23,705 nucleotides of DNA, taken from an uncultured Ruminiclostridium sp. (GTDB lineage: Bacteria > Bacillota > Clostridia > Oscillospirales > Ruminococcaceae). Every line of letters begins with the position of its first letter. Positions within the stretch are counted from its first letter, which is position 1. The translations under genes were made by a program, and so were the position numbers. The DNA is taken from the NCBI GenBank assembly GCA_934462775.1, contig CAKSIR010000021.1, positions 1 through 23,705 on the forward strand, given 5' to 3'. Positions 7,276 to 15,453 of this stretch are shown here, piece after piece. Below the pieces are notes generated by a model. That model did no database searches, was not told where the DNA came from, and saw only the letters and a program-made list of their open reading frames with translations.

Positions 7276-9480
7276 ATGCCAATCACCTATAACGAAAAAG
7301 CCCGTGTTTTCAAGCTTGACACACCAAATTCCACCTATGCATTCCACATTACAAACAGCAGCAATCTGCTCCACCTTTACTACGGAAAGAGCGTTCCGGA
7401 AACAGATTTGACCTACAACCTGCGCATTCCGAACGGCGAGCCTTTCGTTCCCGCCGTTCATGACGCAATGGGTCCTCACAGCTTTGACTGCGCCGCAATT
7501 GAATTTTCCACCAGCGGCGTTGCGGATTTCCGCGAGCCTTGTATGCAGGTAATGGACAAATACGGTATGTCCGCCTGCGAAATTTATTTCAAGGACTACA
7601 AGATTTACAAGAACAAGAATAAGCTTGAGGGACTGCCTGCAACCTTTGCAAACAGCGACGACGAAGTAACCAGCCTTGACGTTTACTGCGAGGACCCTCA
7701 CAGCGGACTTCAGATTACCTTACAGTACAGCGTTTTTGAAAAGCTTGATATAATCACCCGTTCTGTTAAGGTAAAGAACGAGGGCAAGGACCCTCTTGAA
7801 CTGCGCAGACTGCTTTCGACCTGCGTTGAGCTTGACCGCATGGATTACGATATGATCACCCTTTACGGAACATGGGCAAGAGAGCGCCACGTTCAGCGTT
7901 TCCCGCTCCGCTTCGGCAAGCAGTCCATTGACTCCAACCGCGGTTCAACCAGCCATGCGCACAACAACTTTATCGCCATCGTTGACCGCAATGCAACCGA
8001 GGACTACGGCGAGGCATACGGCTTCTCCCTTGTTTACAGCGGCTCGTTCCTTGCGGAAGCCGAAGTAAACCAGTACGAAAAGACCCGCGTTGTAATGGGT
8101 ATCAACCCCTACGATTTCTCATGGCACCTTGAAACAGGCGAAGAATTTCAGGCGCCTGAGGTAATCATGTCCTACTCCTCCACAGGTATCGGACAGATGA
8201 GCCGCAATCTCCACGACGTAATGCGCCGCAACCTTATCAGAGGCAAGTGGAAGGACATCCGCCGCCCGATTCTCATTAACAACTGGGAAGCTACATATTT
8301 CAACTTTGACACTGACAAGCTTATCGACATCGCAAGAGAAGCCGCTAAGGCAGGCATTGAAATGCTGGTTATGGACGACGGCTGGTTCGGTCACAGAAAC
8401 GACGACCGCTCCTCGCTTGGCGACTGGGACGTAAACGAAAACAAGATAAAGGGCGGCTTAAAGCACCTTGTTGACGAGGTAAACAAGCTTGGACTGAAGT
8501 TCGGTATCTGGTTCGAGCCTGAAATGATAAGCCCCGACAGCGAGCTTTACAAGGCTCACCCGGATTGGTGCCTGCACATTGACGGCAGATACAGAACAAC
8601 CGCCCGTTCACAGCTTGTTCTCGACTTCTCGCGCAAGGACGTGCGCGACTACATTTACGGTAAGATGAAGGCTATTCTTTCCTCTGCAAATATTGAGTAT
8701 GTAAAGTGGGATATGAACAGACAGCTTACCGAGGTAGGCAACGAAATTCTTCCTGCCGAAAGACAGCGCGAAATCTGGCACAGATACGTTCTCGGCGTTT
8801 ACGAAATGCAGGAAAGGCTGCTTACCGACTTCCCCGACCTGCTGCTTGAAAACTGCGCAGGCGGCGGCTCAAGATTTGACGCAGGTATGCTCTACTACTC
8901 GCCGCAGATTTGGACAAGCGACGATACGGACGCAATCGAGCGCTTAAAAATTCAGTACGGCACTTCCCTGTGCTATCCATGCTCCTGCTTCGGCGCGCAT
9001 GTTTCGGACAGCCCTAACCACTGCGTTGGAAGAATCACTCCGTTCAAGACAAGAGGTCATGTTGCAATGGTCGGCACCTTCGGCTACGAGCTTGACGTAA
9101 CCCGTATCAGCGATGACGATAAGCACGCTATCAAGGAGCAGATTGCCGAGTTCAACAAGTACAACCCTCTTGTCAGAACAGGCGACTACTACCGTATCGG
9201 CAACCCGTTCACCAATACGCGCTTTGACGCATGGCAGTTCGTTTCAAAGGACAAGAGCGAAACTCTCCTTGAATATGTTCAGGTGTTAAAGGTGCCGAGC
9301 GTGTTCCTGCACAGACTTAAGCTTACAGGCCTTGACGAAAGCAAGTGGTACAAGCATGAGGAAAGCGGAAAGGTGTTCAGCGGCGCGTTCCTTATGAACA
9401 ACGGCTTTGACATTCCGTCATTATGGGGCGATTTCCAGTCCTATATTGCATACTTTAAGGAAACAGACGAACGCCCGTAA
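7276..9480 (+). CDS. Alpha-galactosidase, GH36 family, cytosolic
   Basis: This 734-residue GH36 enzyme should hydrolyse alpha-1,6-galactosides such as melibiose, raffinose and stachyose. An N-terminal beta-sandwich domain (about residues 1-330) precedes the (beta/alpha)8 barrel, which begins near INNWEATYFNFD. The nucleophile is Asp479 in YVKWDMNR. The acid/base is Asp549, the first Asp of SDDTDAIERL; the 70-residue spacing between them is that of Geobacillus AgaA-type enzymes. The barrel motif MDDGWFGHRNDDRSSLGDW and a GIWFEPEM strand are also present. There is no signal peptide, so the substrate must be imported by a transporter not found here. AGAAAGGGA precedes the ATG. A long Bacillus-like or clostridial GH36 is certain; the preferred oligosaccharide is not. 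Confidence 0.95.
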   Translation: MPITYNEKARVFKLDTPNSTYAFHITNSSNLLHLYYGKSVPETDLTYNLRIPNGEPFVPAVHDAMGPHSFDCAAIEFSTSGVADFREPCMQVMDKYGMSACEIYFKDYKIYKNKNKLEGLPATFANSDDEVTSLDVYCEDPHSGLQITLQYSVFEKLDIITRSVKVKNEGKDPLELRRLLSTCVELDRMDYDMITLYGTWARERHVQRFPLRFGKQSIDSNRGSTSHAHNNFIAIVDRNATEDYGEAYGFSLVYSGSFLAEAEVNQYEKTRVVMGINPYDFSWHLETGEEFQAPEVIMSYSSTGIGQMSRNLHDVMRRNLIRGKWKDIRRPILINNWEATYFNFDTDKLIDIAREAAKAGIEMLVMDDGWFGHRNDDRSSLGDWDVNENKIKGGLKHLVDEVNKLGLKFGIWFEPEMISPDSELYKAHPDWCLHIDGRYRTTARSQLVLDFSRKDVRDYIYGKMKAILSSANIEYVKWDMNRQLTEVGNEILPAERQREIWHRYVLGVYEMQERLLTDFPDLLLENCAGGGSRFDAGMLYYSPQIWTSDDTDAIERLKIQYGTSLCYPCSCFGAHVSDSPNHCVGRITPFKTRGHVAMVGTFGYELDVTRISDDDKHAIKEQIAEFNKYNPLVRTGDYYRIGNPFTNTRFDAWQFVSKDKSETLLEYVQVLKVPSVFLHRLKLTGLDESKWYKHEESGKVFSGAFLMNNGFDIPSLWGDFQSYIAYFKETDERP

Positions 9481-9515
9481 TTATACTTTTCGACAAAATT
9501 GTCTATAATATTACT

Positions 9516-9543
9516 GAACGCCTATGCAAAAGCATGGGCGTTT
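9516..9543 (+). terminator. Intrinsic terminator between convergent operons
   Basis: AACGCCTATGC (9517-9527) pairs with GCATGGGCGTT (9532-9542) across an AAAA loop, with one T-G wobble. It is followed by TTTCAATTATTT. It lies between the alpha-galactosidase stop (9480) and the eutC stop (9563), where the two converging units meet, and may act on both. Confidence 0.8.
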
Positions 9544-9562
9544 CAATTATTTAACATTACGC

Positions 9563-10360
9563 TCAATACTTCAGTCCGTACCCGCTCGTTTTTTGCTCAA
9601 GCATCGCCCTTATAATGTCGGCGATATGCGCCGCCGCTTCAACAGGCGGCATTCCCACGCTGCTTATGTTGGAAACAACGGTGTAGTCCGATTCGGACAT
9701 ATTGTAGCCTGCATTATATGCAATATAAGCGGACATACTTTTCGAGGTCAGCAGTCCGGGACGCTCGCCGATAAGCACGCAGGTAACTTTCGGCTTAAGC
9801 AGCTCGGCAACCGTCCTTACCGTGTTTACACGGCAATAGCGCACGAAGAACGGCGTTCCCACTGAAATGCCGTCAAATTCAAGGGACTTGGTGATTGCAG
9901 GCAGCATATCAGGCACATTTGCCGCAACCGACGGCGAGCAAAGACCGTCCCCCACATAAATCTGCACATCGGGGCTGTGAAAACATTTCTCCGAAATTAT
10001 CTTCTGCGTTTCCTCGTCAAAAAGCCTGCCTAAGTCCGGTCGGGTCAGCATTTCAAATTTATCGCCGCACCGGGTCCGTATTTCAAAAAGTCCCAAGGAC
10101 TTAATAACCTCGTCGCTTACCTCGTCATAAACGGCGGCATGAGCAGCGTACTGATCCGCCTGAAAGCGAAGCGCCGACACCGTGCGGTAACGCGGACCGC
10201 ATTTTCCGATGCCGTTTCTGGCAGGCGTTGCTTCTTTCTGCTGCTTAAAAACCTGCGGTGAGGAAATGTTGTCGGCTTCCGCAAAATTCTGCATTGGAAC
10301 AGAGGTCAGGTCGCAGCCTAATATATCCCTGTTTCCGTCAAGTGTAAACGCGTGATTCAT
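9563..10360 (-). CDS. eutC: Ethanolamine ammonia-lyase small subunit
   Basis: EutC pairs with EutB in the adenosylcobalamin-dependent lyase that splits ethanolamine into acetaldehyde and ammonia. The 265-residue product shows the EutC pattern: TPARNGIGKCGPRYRT, where family members have a conserved small/Arg-rich segment, then TRPDLGR, a VGDGL strand-turn, LIGERPGL, and the GMPPVEAAAHIADIIRAML tail. Two in-frame ATGs compete. The first (10366) is only 1 nt from AAGGAGG and the second (10360) is 7 nt from it, so 10360 is the likely start. It follows eutB by 12 nt and is the last gene of the operon, ending 20 bp before the convergent terminator. Confidence 0.93.
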   Translation of the reverse strand: MNHAFTLDGNRDILGCDLTSVPMQNFAEADNISSPQVFKQQKEATPARNGIGKCGPRYRTVSALRFQADQYAAHAAVYDEVSDEVIKSLGLFEIRTRCGDKFEMLTRPDLGRLFDEETQKIISEKCFHSPDVQIYVGDGLCSPSVAANVPDMLPAITKSLEFDGISVGTPFFVRYCRVNTVRTVAELLKPKVTCVLIGERPGLLTSKSMSAYIAYNAGYNMSESDYTVVSNISSVGMPPVEAAAHIADIIRAMLEQKTSGYGLKY

Positions 10361-10367
10361 AAACATT

Positions 10368-10374
10368 CCTCCTT
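10368..10374 (-). promoter_or_regulatory. eutC ribosome binding site
   Basis: On the minus strand AAGGAGG overlaps the end of eutB (TAA at 10375-10373). Its position decides the eutC start in favour of ATG 10360 (7-nt spacing) over ATG 10366 (1-nt spacing). Confidence 0.75.
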
Positions 10375-11734
10375 ACCTGAAAATAGTTGGGTCGCCCGCA
10401 ATGGCGGTGAGTCTGCCGTCTTTCATAATACCCATTTTTTCCGCCCAGCGCTCATATTCGGGAATAGGTCTCATGCCGAGGATTTCCCTTACCGACTGAA
10501 TATCATGAAAGCCCGTTGTCTGATACATCAGCATTATATCATCGCCCTGCGGGATTCCCATTACATACACGCAGCCTGCCGCTCCCATAATGGTGATAAG
10601 GTTGTCCATGTCGCTCTGCTCCGCCTGCATATGATTTGTATAGCAGCAGTCGCAGCCCATTGGCAGACCGTGCATTTTTCCGCAGAAAACGTCCTCAAGG
10701 GCAGCCCTTATTACCTGTTTGCCGTCATAGAGATACTCCGGTCCCATAAAGCCTACAACCGTGTTTACAAGGAACGGGTGGTAGTGCCTTGCAAGACCGT
10801 AGCAGCGGCTTTCCATTGTCTGCTGATCGGCGCCGAAATGCGCGTCCGAGGAAAGCTCGGAAGCCTGACCTGTTTCAAAGTACATATAGTCGGGACCCTC
10901 CGCCTTTGAAACCTGCTCCATAAGCTCCAGCGCTTCTTCGAGCATTGCCGCGCCTGTGCCGAAGGAACGCAGCGCCTTTTCCGACCCTGCTATCGACTGA
11001 AAACAAAGGTCGATGGGCGCGCCTGCTCTTGCTGCTTTCATCTGGGTTGAAACGTGGGACAAAACACAAATCTGTGTTGGAATTTCATACCTTGTGCGCA
11101 CATCGTAAAGCAGATTAAGCACCGCCGTTGTACTTTCCACCGTGTCAATTGCGGGATTAAGGCCAAGCACTGCGTCTCCCGCTCCGTAGCTAAGCCCCTC
11201 GAAAAGCGAGGAGGTTATTCCACGCACGTTGTCCGTTGGGTGATTTGGCTGCAAACGCGAGGCAAAAATTCCTCTGCCGCCGATAGTTGTGTTGCAGTGA
11301 GCGGTGGTAACAATTTTCTTTGCACCGTAAATCAGGTCGAGATTGCCCATAAGCTTTGCAGCGCCTGCGATAACCTCGCTTGTAAGCCCCTTGGACGCCG
11401 CAAGAATCATCTCCGAGGTAGTGTCGTATGAAAGCACCCACTCCCGCAGCTCGCCTATTGTCATATTCCTGAATTTGGCGTAAACCTCTTCGTCAACATC
11501 GTCCTGAATAATTCGCGTTACCTCGTCCTCCTCGTAGGGAACAGACGGATTTTCGCGCAAGTCGCTTACCAGCAGCTCCGAAAGCACCAGCTTTGCCGCC
11601 ATGCGCTCTCTGGGATTTTCCGCAGCCACTCCCGCAAGGGAATCCCCCGACTTCGGCTCGTTTGCCTTTGCGAGAACCTCCTTTACCGATTTGAAAGTCC
11701 AGTTCTCGCCGTAAAGTTTACAGCTTAATTTCAT
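10373..11734 (-). CDS. eutB: Ethanolamine ammonia-lyase large subunit
   Basis: EutB carries the TIM-barrel active site of the B12-dependent lyase. The 453-residue product keeps the substrate-contacting residues of the E. coli enzyme at identical numbers: Arg160 and Gln162 in ASRLQ, Asn193 in GLN, Glu287 in YFETGQ and Asp362 in GCDCC. Other family landmarks are AHCNTTIGGRGIFASR, GLNPAIDTVE and FLVNTVVGFMGPEYLYDGKQ. This argues for a functional enzyme. The ATG at 11734 follows AAAGGGG. The gene sits 12 nt downstream of eutA and 12 nt upstream of eutC, consistent with one transcript. No encapsulation peptide or shell gene is evident, so the enzyme may act free in the cytoplasm. Confidence 0.97.
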   Translation of the reverse strand: MKLSCKLYGENWTFKSVKEVLAKANEPKSGDSLAGVAAENPRERMAAKLVLSELLVSDLRENPSVPYEEDEVTRIIQDDVDEEVYAKFRNMTIGELREWVLSYDTTSEMILAASKGLTSEVIAGAAKLMGNLDLIYGAKKIVTTAHCNTTIGGRGIFASRLQPNHPTDNVRGITSSLFEGLSYGAGDAVLGLNPAIDTVESTTAVLNLLYDVRTRYEIPTQICVLSHVSTQMKAARAGAPIDLCFQSIAGSEKALRSFGTGAAMLEEALELMEQVSKAEGPDYMYFETGQASELSSDAHFGADQQTMESRCYGLARHYHPFLVNTVVGFMGPEYLYDGKQVIRAALEDVFCGKMHGLPMGCDCCYTNHMQAEQSDMDNLITIMGAAGCVYVMGIPQGDDIMLMYQTTGFHDIQSVREILGMRPIPEYERWAEKMGIMKDGRLTAIAGDPTIFR

Positions 11735-11746
11735 AACAACACCCCT

Positions 11747-13165
11747 TTATCCGAATACCAGCGTCCGCACCGTTACAGGCACTGCCTTGCCGTTTGCAAC
11801 GGGGGTTCCTATATCTATGAAGTCGCCCTCCTTGCAGGAAATTCCGTCAATGCAGATAAAGCTGCTGTCGCGTCCCGCAAAGCGTTTTACAGCCTGCCCA
11901 AGCGCCTTTGCCATATCCCGCTCCGCAACTGCCGCAAGGGTTTTCAGCCCTTCCTGCTTAATAAGCGCGGAAAGCTGCTCCGCTAAACGTTCTATCTGAC
12001 TGAAGGACGGGCTTTTTATCCCCTCAAAGGAAATTGCAGGCAGCTTGTTTTCATAAATTCGCGCGAAACGTTTTATTTCCTCCGCAGCCTTTTCTCCAAA
12101 GCCGTCAATGTCGCTGTCTTTTTCAAGGGTCAGCCTTATTACGGGCATTGCTTTAAGCGGAAGAGCAACGTTGCCGTACTCAATAGTGCCGCCGGACAGC
12201 TCCAGTGAAAAGCTGCCTGCGCCGATAACGGTAGCGCGCATTGTTTCGGGAACGGCGGCAATCATGTTCTTTTCAAAGAATCTGCTTTTGCGAAGCGTCC
12301 TGCCGAAAATTACACCGATGTCGCCAAATCTGAAATCCTCGTAATCATTGGCGACGCAATCTGCAATGCCCCCCGAAAACGTGATAATATCGGGCTTATC
12401 CGTCAGCCCATGATTGGTCAGCAGCAGGTCGAAATCAGCGTTTTTCTCCCTCAATCCTACTGCCGCTTCAAGAACATGGGTCATAAGACTGCAAACCTGC
12501 TCCGCTTTTTCCACGCTGAGGGAATCACCCGGTTCAAGCGGGATTCCATGCCTTTCGGCAAGGGCTTTCAGCTTCGGCGCAATGTAGGTTATATTGCCGC
12601 TTTCGTTTACCTTAATCAGCCGTCCGCCAATGTCAAGGCAGCAGTCCGAAAGGGTTTTTCCGCCCTCAAAGCAGCACAGATTGGACGTTCCGCCGCCAAT
12701 ATCAATGTTGCAGCAGACCTTGCCCATGTTTTCCACTTTAGCGGAAAGCTCCGCGCAGCCTGAGCCTTTGCCTGCAAGCACCGATTCAAGGTCAGGTCCG
12801 CAGCTTGCCGCCACGAAATCCCCCGCAAATTCGGAAATTGCTCCGCAAACCTCCTCGGCGTTGCGCTTTCGGGAGGATTCACCTGTGATAATTACAGCGC
12901 CTGTGTCGATTTTGTCCCTGGAGCAGGCAGCCTTTCCGAACTCGTCGGAAATAATGCTCCGCACTGCCGCGCCGTCTATTTCGCCGCCGCTTTTAAGGGG
13001 AGTAAAGTAAATTTCACTCTGGTGGAGAATTTCCTTTTTGGTAATCTCTATTTTCGGTGCCATGCCGTAACCGCCTGTGTTTTCAAGTGTAAGCCTTGAA
13101 ATTATCATCTGGGTTGTGGTGGTTCCGATGTCAACGCCGACTGCAATTATAACCTGACTGTTCAT
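11747..13165 (-). CDS. eutA: Ethanolamine ammonia-lyase reactivating factor
   Basis: EutA is an actin-fold ATPase that releases damaged cobalamin from inactivated EutBC so that fresh coenzyme can bind. The 472-residue product has the three nucleotide-binding elements of that fold: phosphate 1 VGVDIGTTTTQMI at about residues 8-20, phosphate 2 NIDIGGGTSNL at about residue 154, and the adenosine motif DIITFSGGIADC further on. The length matches E. coli EutA. The start at 13165 follows AGAAAGG at 7-nt spacing. It begins 13 nt after the cytidylate-kinase-like gene and precedes eutB, the usual eutA-eutB-eutC order. Confidence 0.94.
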   Translation of the reverse strand: MNSQVIIAVGVDIGTTTTQMIISRLTLENTGGYGMAPKIEITKKEILHQSEIYFTPLKSGGEIDGAAVRSIISDEFGKAACSRDKIDTGAVIITGESSRKRNAEEVCGAISEFAGDFVAASCGPDLESVLAGKGSGCAELSAKVENMGKVCCNIDIGGGTSNLCCFEGGKTLSDCCLDIGGRLIKVNESGNITYIAPKLKALAERHGIPLEPGDSLSVEKAEQVCSLMTHVLEAAVGLREKNADFDLLLTNHGLTDKPDIITFSGGIADCVANDYEDFRFGDIGVIFGRTLRKSRFFEKNMIAAVPETMRATVIGAGSFSLELSGGTIEYGNVALPLKAMPVIRLTLEKDSDIDGFGEKAAEEIKRFARIYENKLPAISFEGIKSPSFSQIERLAEQLSALIKQEGLKTLAAVAERDMAKALGQAVKRFAGRDSSFICIDGISCKEGDFIDIGTPVANGKAVPVTVRTLVFG

Positions 13166-13178
13166 AACATAGCCTTTC

Positions 13179-13811
13179 TCATTCCTCGCTCATGAATTTT
13201 CTCTTGCAGTATTCGGTAATAAGCTCTATGCAGGTATCCTGTCCCATTCTGGCAGGATTCAGAGTCATGTCGTAGTTTACCGGGTTTGTCCAGTAGTTGC
13301 CCCCTGTGTAGAACTTGTAATAATCCGCTCTGTATTTGTCCGTTTTGGTTATAAGCTTGGCAGCTTCCTTTTCGGAAACACCCATGCGCTCGATAACGCG
13401 TTTCAGGCAGTACGCTCTGGGCGCTTCGATGTACACGCTTACAACATTGGAGAAGAATTTCAGCACATAGTCGGCGCACTTTCCGACAATAACGCAGGAT
13501 TCGCTTTCCGCAAGGCTTCTGATAATTTCCGCCTGACACTGAAACAGGTACATATCCGATGTAAACGCAGAGGTGACAGGCTTAGGCGACAGCGTGTGGG
13601 GAAGATCCTTAAGCACGTTTCCGATATAGCTGCCCCTCAGCTTTTCGTCCACCTCAACGAACTTTGATTCGTCGTGTCCGCTTAAATGGGAGGCAAGAGT
13701 AAGGATTCTGTTCTCATAGCAGTGAATGCCCAGATTTTTTGCAACTGCCGAAGCAATCTCCTTGCCGCCGCTGCCAAATCCTCTTGCAACCGTAATTGTA
13801 AAGTTTTTCAT
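13179..13811 (-). CDS. Cytidylate-kinase-like P-loop protein
   Basis: This 210-residue protein has the N-terminal ITVARGFGSGGKEIASAVAKNLGI motif of the cytidylate-kinase-like family. The P-loop runs GFGSGGK (residues 11-17), and VIVGKCADYVL and YIEAPRAYCLKRVI follow in the order expected of a small nucleotide-kinase fold. Family members are widespread in clostridia, and their phosphate acceptor is generally unproven, so CMP kinase activity should not be assumed. Its ATG overlaps the MATE stop as ATGA, indicating translational coupling, and eutA follows 13 nt later. A role in ethanolamine use or in nucleotide metabolism tied to the transporter is possible, but neither is shown by the sequence. 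Confidence 0.8.
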   Translation of the reverse strand: MKNFTITVARGFGSGGKEIASAVAKNLGIHCYENRILTLASHLSGHDESKFVEVDEKLRGSYIGNVLKDLPHTLSPKPVTSAFTSDMYLFQCQAEIIRSLAESESCVIVGKCADYVLKFFSNVVSVYIEAPRAYCLKRVIERMGVSEKEAAKLITKTDKYRADYYKFYTGGNYWTNPVNYDMTLNPARMGQDTCIELITEYCKRKFMSEE

Positions 13812-15220
13812 AAAATCAATCCTTTCTCTGTTATCGGGTCAGCCGCCCGCAGTTTTTTTATTCCTTTAACATATATAACAGCCACAATGGCCGTTGCCAG
13901 CAAATCAGAAACCGAGCTTGCGTAAAGCACTCCGTCAAGCCCCATGAACAGCGGAAGAATATACATCAGCGGTATTATGAAAGCCGCTCCTCTTATGACG
14001 GAGATGCAGACCGCCGTTTTCGGCTTTCCTATTGCCGAGAAGTAAAGCGATGAAAGAGTTTGGAACCCCAAAAACAGCAGAAACATTTTCGACTTATGTA
14101 TTGCGTCGGGACCGTATGCCATAAGCTGCGGATCATTGCCGCTGAACACTGCGAACAGCGTCTGAGGAAATACCATTGCCAGTCCCCATATAATGACCGT
14201 CACCGCCGAAGTTTCTGCCTGACCGAAAAGGGTTGCCTTACGCACCCTGCCGTAATTGCCGCAGCCGTAGTTGTAGCTTATTACGGGAGAAACTCCTTGG
14301 TTTATTCCCATGATTATCATTATCATCAGCGTTTCAACGGTGTTTATTACCGAAACTGCGGATATTGCAAGGTCGCCTCCGCCTGTTCCCAGCGAGATAA
14401 CGCCATATGCCGACAGCTGATGGTTGGCAATTATGTTTATAACCGCCGTAAGTCCCTGCAAAACCGAGGAGGCAATTCCCGTTGCGATAATTTTGAACAC
14501 GATTGCCGCTTTCATCGTCCTAAAGCCCGCAAACCTCATTCCGCTTTTTCCCGCAACAAAATATGCAAGGCTTACAAAGCAGGAAATAACCTGCCCGATT
14601 ACGGTTGCGTATGCAGCGCCCCTGATGTCAAAGCCCATTACCACAATGAACAGCCAGCACAGAACCGTGTTTATTACCGCTCCGATTATGCAGGAGAACA
14701 TTGCGTAAGGCGTGTTGCCCTCGGCTCTGATTACACAGGCAAGGGACTGGTTGAACATGAGGAATATCTGTCCCGCCGCGGTTATTCGGGTATATATCAC
14801 AGCAGGCTCAAACAGTGCGGAGGTTTGGTCTGCGCCGCAGAAATTAACCAGCTGCGGCGCAAAGAAACCGTAAAGGAAAGAAAGAATCATTCCGCACAAT
14901 GCGGTGTATAGGAGAATATTCGTAAAGTAAACGTCTGCGGCTTTGCGGTCGTTTCTGCCAAGAGAAATCGAAACCAGCGCCGCGCCTCCGATAGTGGCGA
15001 TAAGGGACAGTGCCGAGGTGAGATTGCTCAGCGGAAACAGCAGCGCCAGCGCTCCCAGCGCGTCCTTGCCTACAAAGTTTCCGACAAACCACCTTGCTAT
15101 TATATTATATAGTGCAGACGAAACGTTTCCCGCAATGCCCGGAAGGGACATAAGAATAATGAGCTTCGGTATGTTTTCGCTGCCCATCCGCCTTGTTCTT
15201 TCTTCGGCGGAAATCTTCAT
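13808..15220 (-). CDS. MATE-family multidrug/cation antiporter
   Basis: This 470-residue integral membrane protein has about 12 hydrophobic segments in two repeated halves. The N-terminus (LPGIAGNVSSALYN...FVGNFVGKDALGALALLFP) is typical of MepA/DinF-type MATE exporters, which use Na+ or H+ gradients. I chose ATG 15220 because AGGTGG lies 8 nt upstream; an in-frame GTG at 15232 would fall inside that ribosome binding site. At the first-helix site where relatives have YNxxDxxFVG, this protein has YNIIARWFVG, with Ala42 in place of Asp. It heads the operon that continues into the cytidylate-kinase-like gene and eutABC. Export of drugs or metabolites is the family role; transport of ethanolamine or its products is only conjecture. 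Confidence 0.88.
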   Translation of the reverse strand: MKISAEERTRRMGSENIPKLIILMSLPGIAGNVSSALYNIIARWFVGNFVGKDALGALALLFPLSNLTSALSLIATIGGAALVSISLGRNDRKAADVYFTNILLYTALCGMILSFLYGFFAPQLVNFCGADQTSALFEPAVIYTRITAAGQIFLMFNQSLACVIRAEGNTPYAMFSCIIGAVINTVLCWLFIVVMGFDIRGAAYATVIGQVISCFVSLAYFVAGKSGMRFAGFRTMKAAIVFKIIATGIASSVLQGLTAVINIIANHQLSAYGVISLGTGGGDLAISAVSVINTVETLMIMIIMGINQGVSPVISYNYGCGNYGRVRKATLFGQAETSAVTVIIWGLAMVFPQTLFAVFSGNDPQLMAYGPDAIHKSKMFLLFLGFQTLSSLYFSAIGKPKTAVCISVIRGAAFIIPLMYILPLFMGLDGVLYASSVSDLLATAIVAVIYVKGIKKLRAADPITEKGLIL

Positions 15221-15228
15221 CTGCAGCA

Positions 15229-15234
15229 CCACCT
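15229..15234 (-). promoter_or_regulatory. MATE ribosome binding site
   Basis: AGGTGG on the minus strand lies 8 nt before ATG 15220 and overlaps the alternative in-frame GTG at 15232. It therefore supports the shorter, 470-residue product. Confidence 0.65.
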
Positions 15235-15254
15235 TTTTTACTATTTATGAATTT

Positions 15255-15283
15255 ATTATAATTCAAACTTGCAAATTTATCAA
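15255..15283 (-). promoter_or_regulatory. Sigma-A promoter of MATE-eutABC operon
   Basis: On the minus strand TTGATA (15283-15278) and TATAAT (15260-15255) are 17 bp apart. The leader would be about 28 nt, so no riboswitch or antiterminator hairpin fits between it and the first gene. A TTGCAA hexamer (15269-15274) lies in the spacer. A palindrome abuts the upstream edge of the -35 box. Confidence 0.75.
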
Positions 15284-15300
15284 TTGTGCGCCTGCACAAT
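15283..15300. promoter_or_regulatory. Operator-like palindrome ATTGTGC-N4-GCACAAT
   Basis: A perfect 7-bp inverted repeat with a GCCT spacer touches the -35 box of the minus-strand MATE/eut promoter. The size and dyad geometry suit a dimeric regulator of the MarR, TetR or GntR kind. No regulator gene adjoins it in this direction, so the protein is unknown. Confidence 0.55.
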
Positions 15301-15453
15301 AAATCATATCAACCGTTGTTATACTCTACAATTATCGCTGTATTTACAAGATTATCAGGATTATTTTTAGGTTTATATATAGATTATATTGCAAGTTTTC
15401 ATCTTTTATATTTCAGCACAAAAAGACGGCGGCTTTTTTGTATTCCTGCATAA
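15301..15453. other. AT-rich intergenic DNA between divergent units
   Basis: I see no gene. The stretch contains TTGCAA at 15389-15394 and a weak A/T hairpin, ACAAAAAG (15418-15425) with CTTTTTTGT (15433-15441) around ACGGCGG. The hairpin could be a terminator for a short RNA, but no convincing promoter precedes it. Confidence 0.5.

Noticed and set aside
9492..9503. GACAA-AA-TTGTC inverted repeat as an operator
   Set aside because: It has only 5-bp arms in an AT-rich gap, with no promoter beside it.
9481..9509. TATAAT at 9504-9509 as a promoter
   Set aside because: The hexamer 17 bp upstream (TTATAC) matches TTGACA poorly. It is followed directly by the convergent terminator, and no gene follows on the plus strand.
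10361..10366. Upstream ATG as the eutC start
   Set aside because: It lies only 1 nt from AAGGAGG, whereas the in-frame ATG at 10360 has a 7-nt spacing.
14060..14911. 283-codon open frame on the plus strand
   Set aside because: It lies antisense to the MATE gene, lacks hydrophobic or domain structure and has no promoter or ribosome binding site.
15221..15254. Cobalamin riboswitch or EutV-responsive leader for eutABC
   Set aside because: The predicted leader is about 28 nt. No riboswitch-sized leader or ANTAR-type dual hairpin is present before the operon.
15418..15441. Terminator of a small RNA in the divergent intergenic region
   Set aside because: The stem is nearly all A-T pairs and I found no acceptable promoter upstream on the plus strand; it may be chance.
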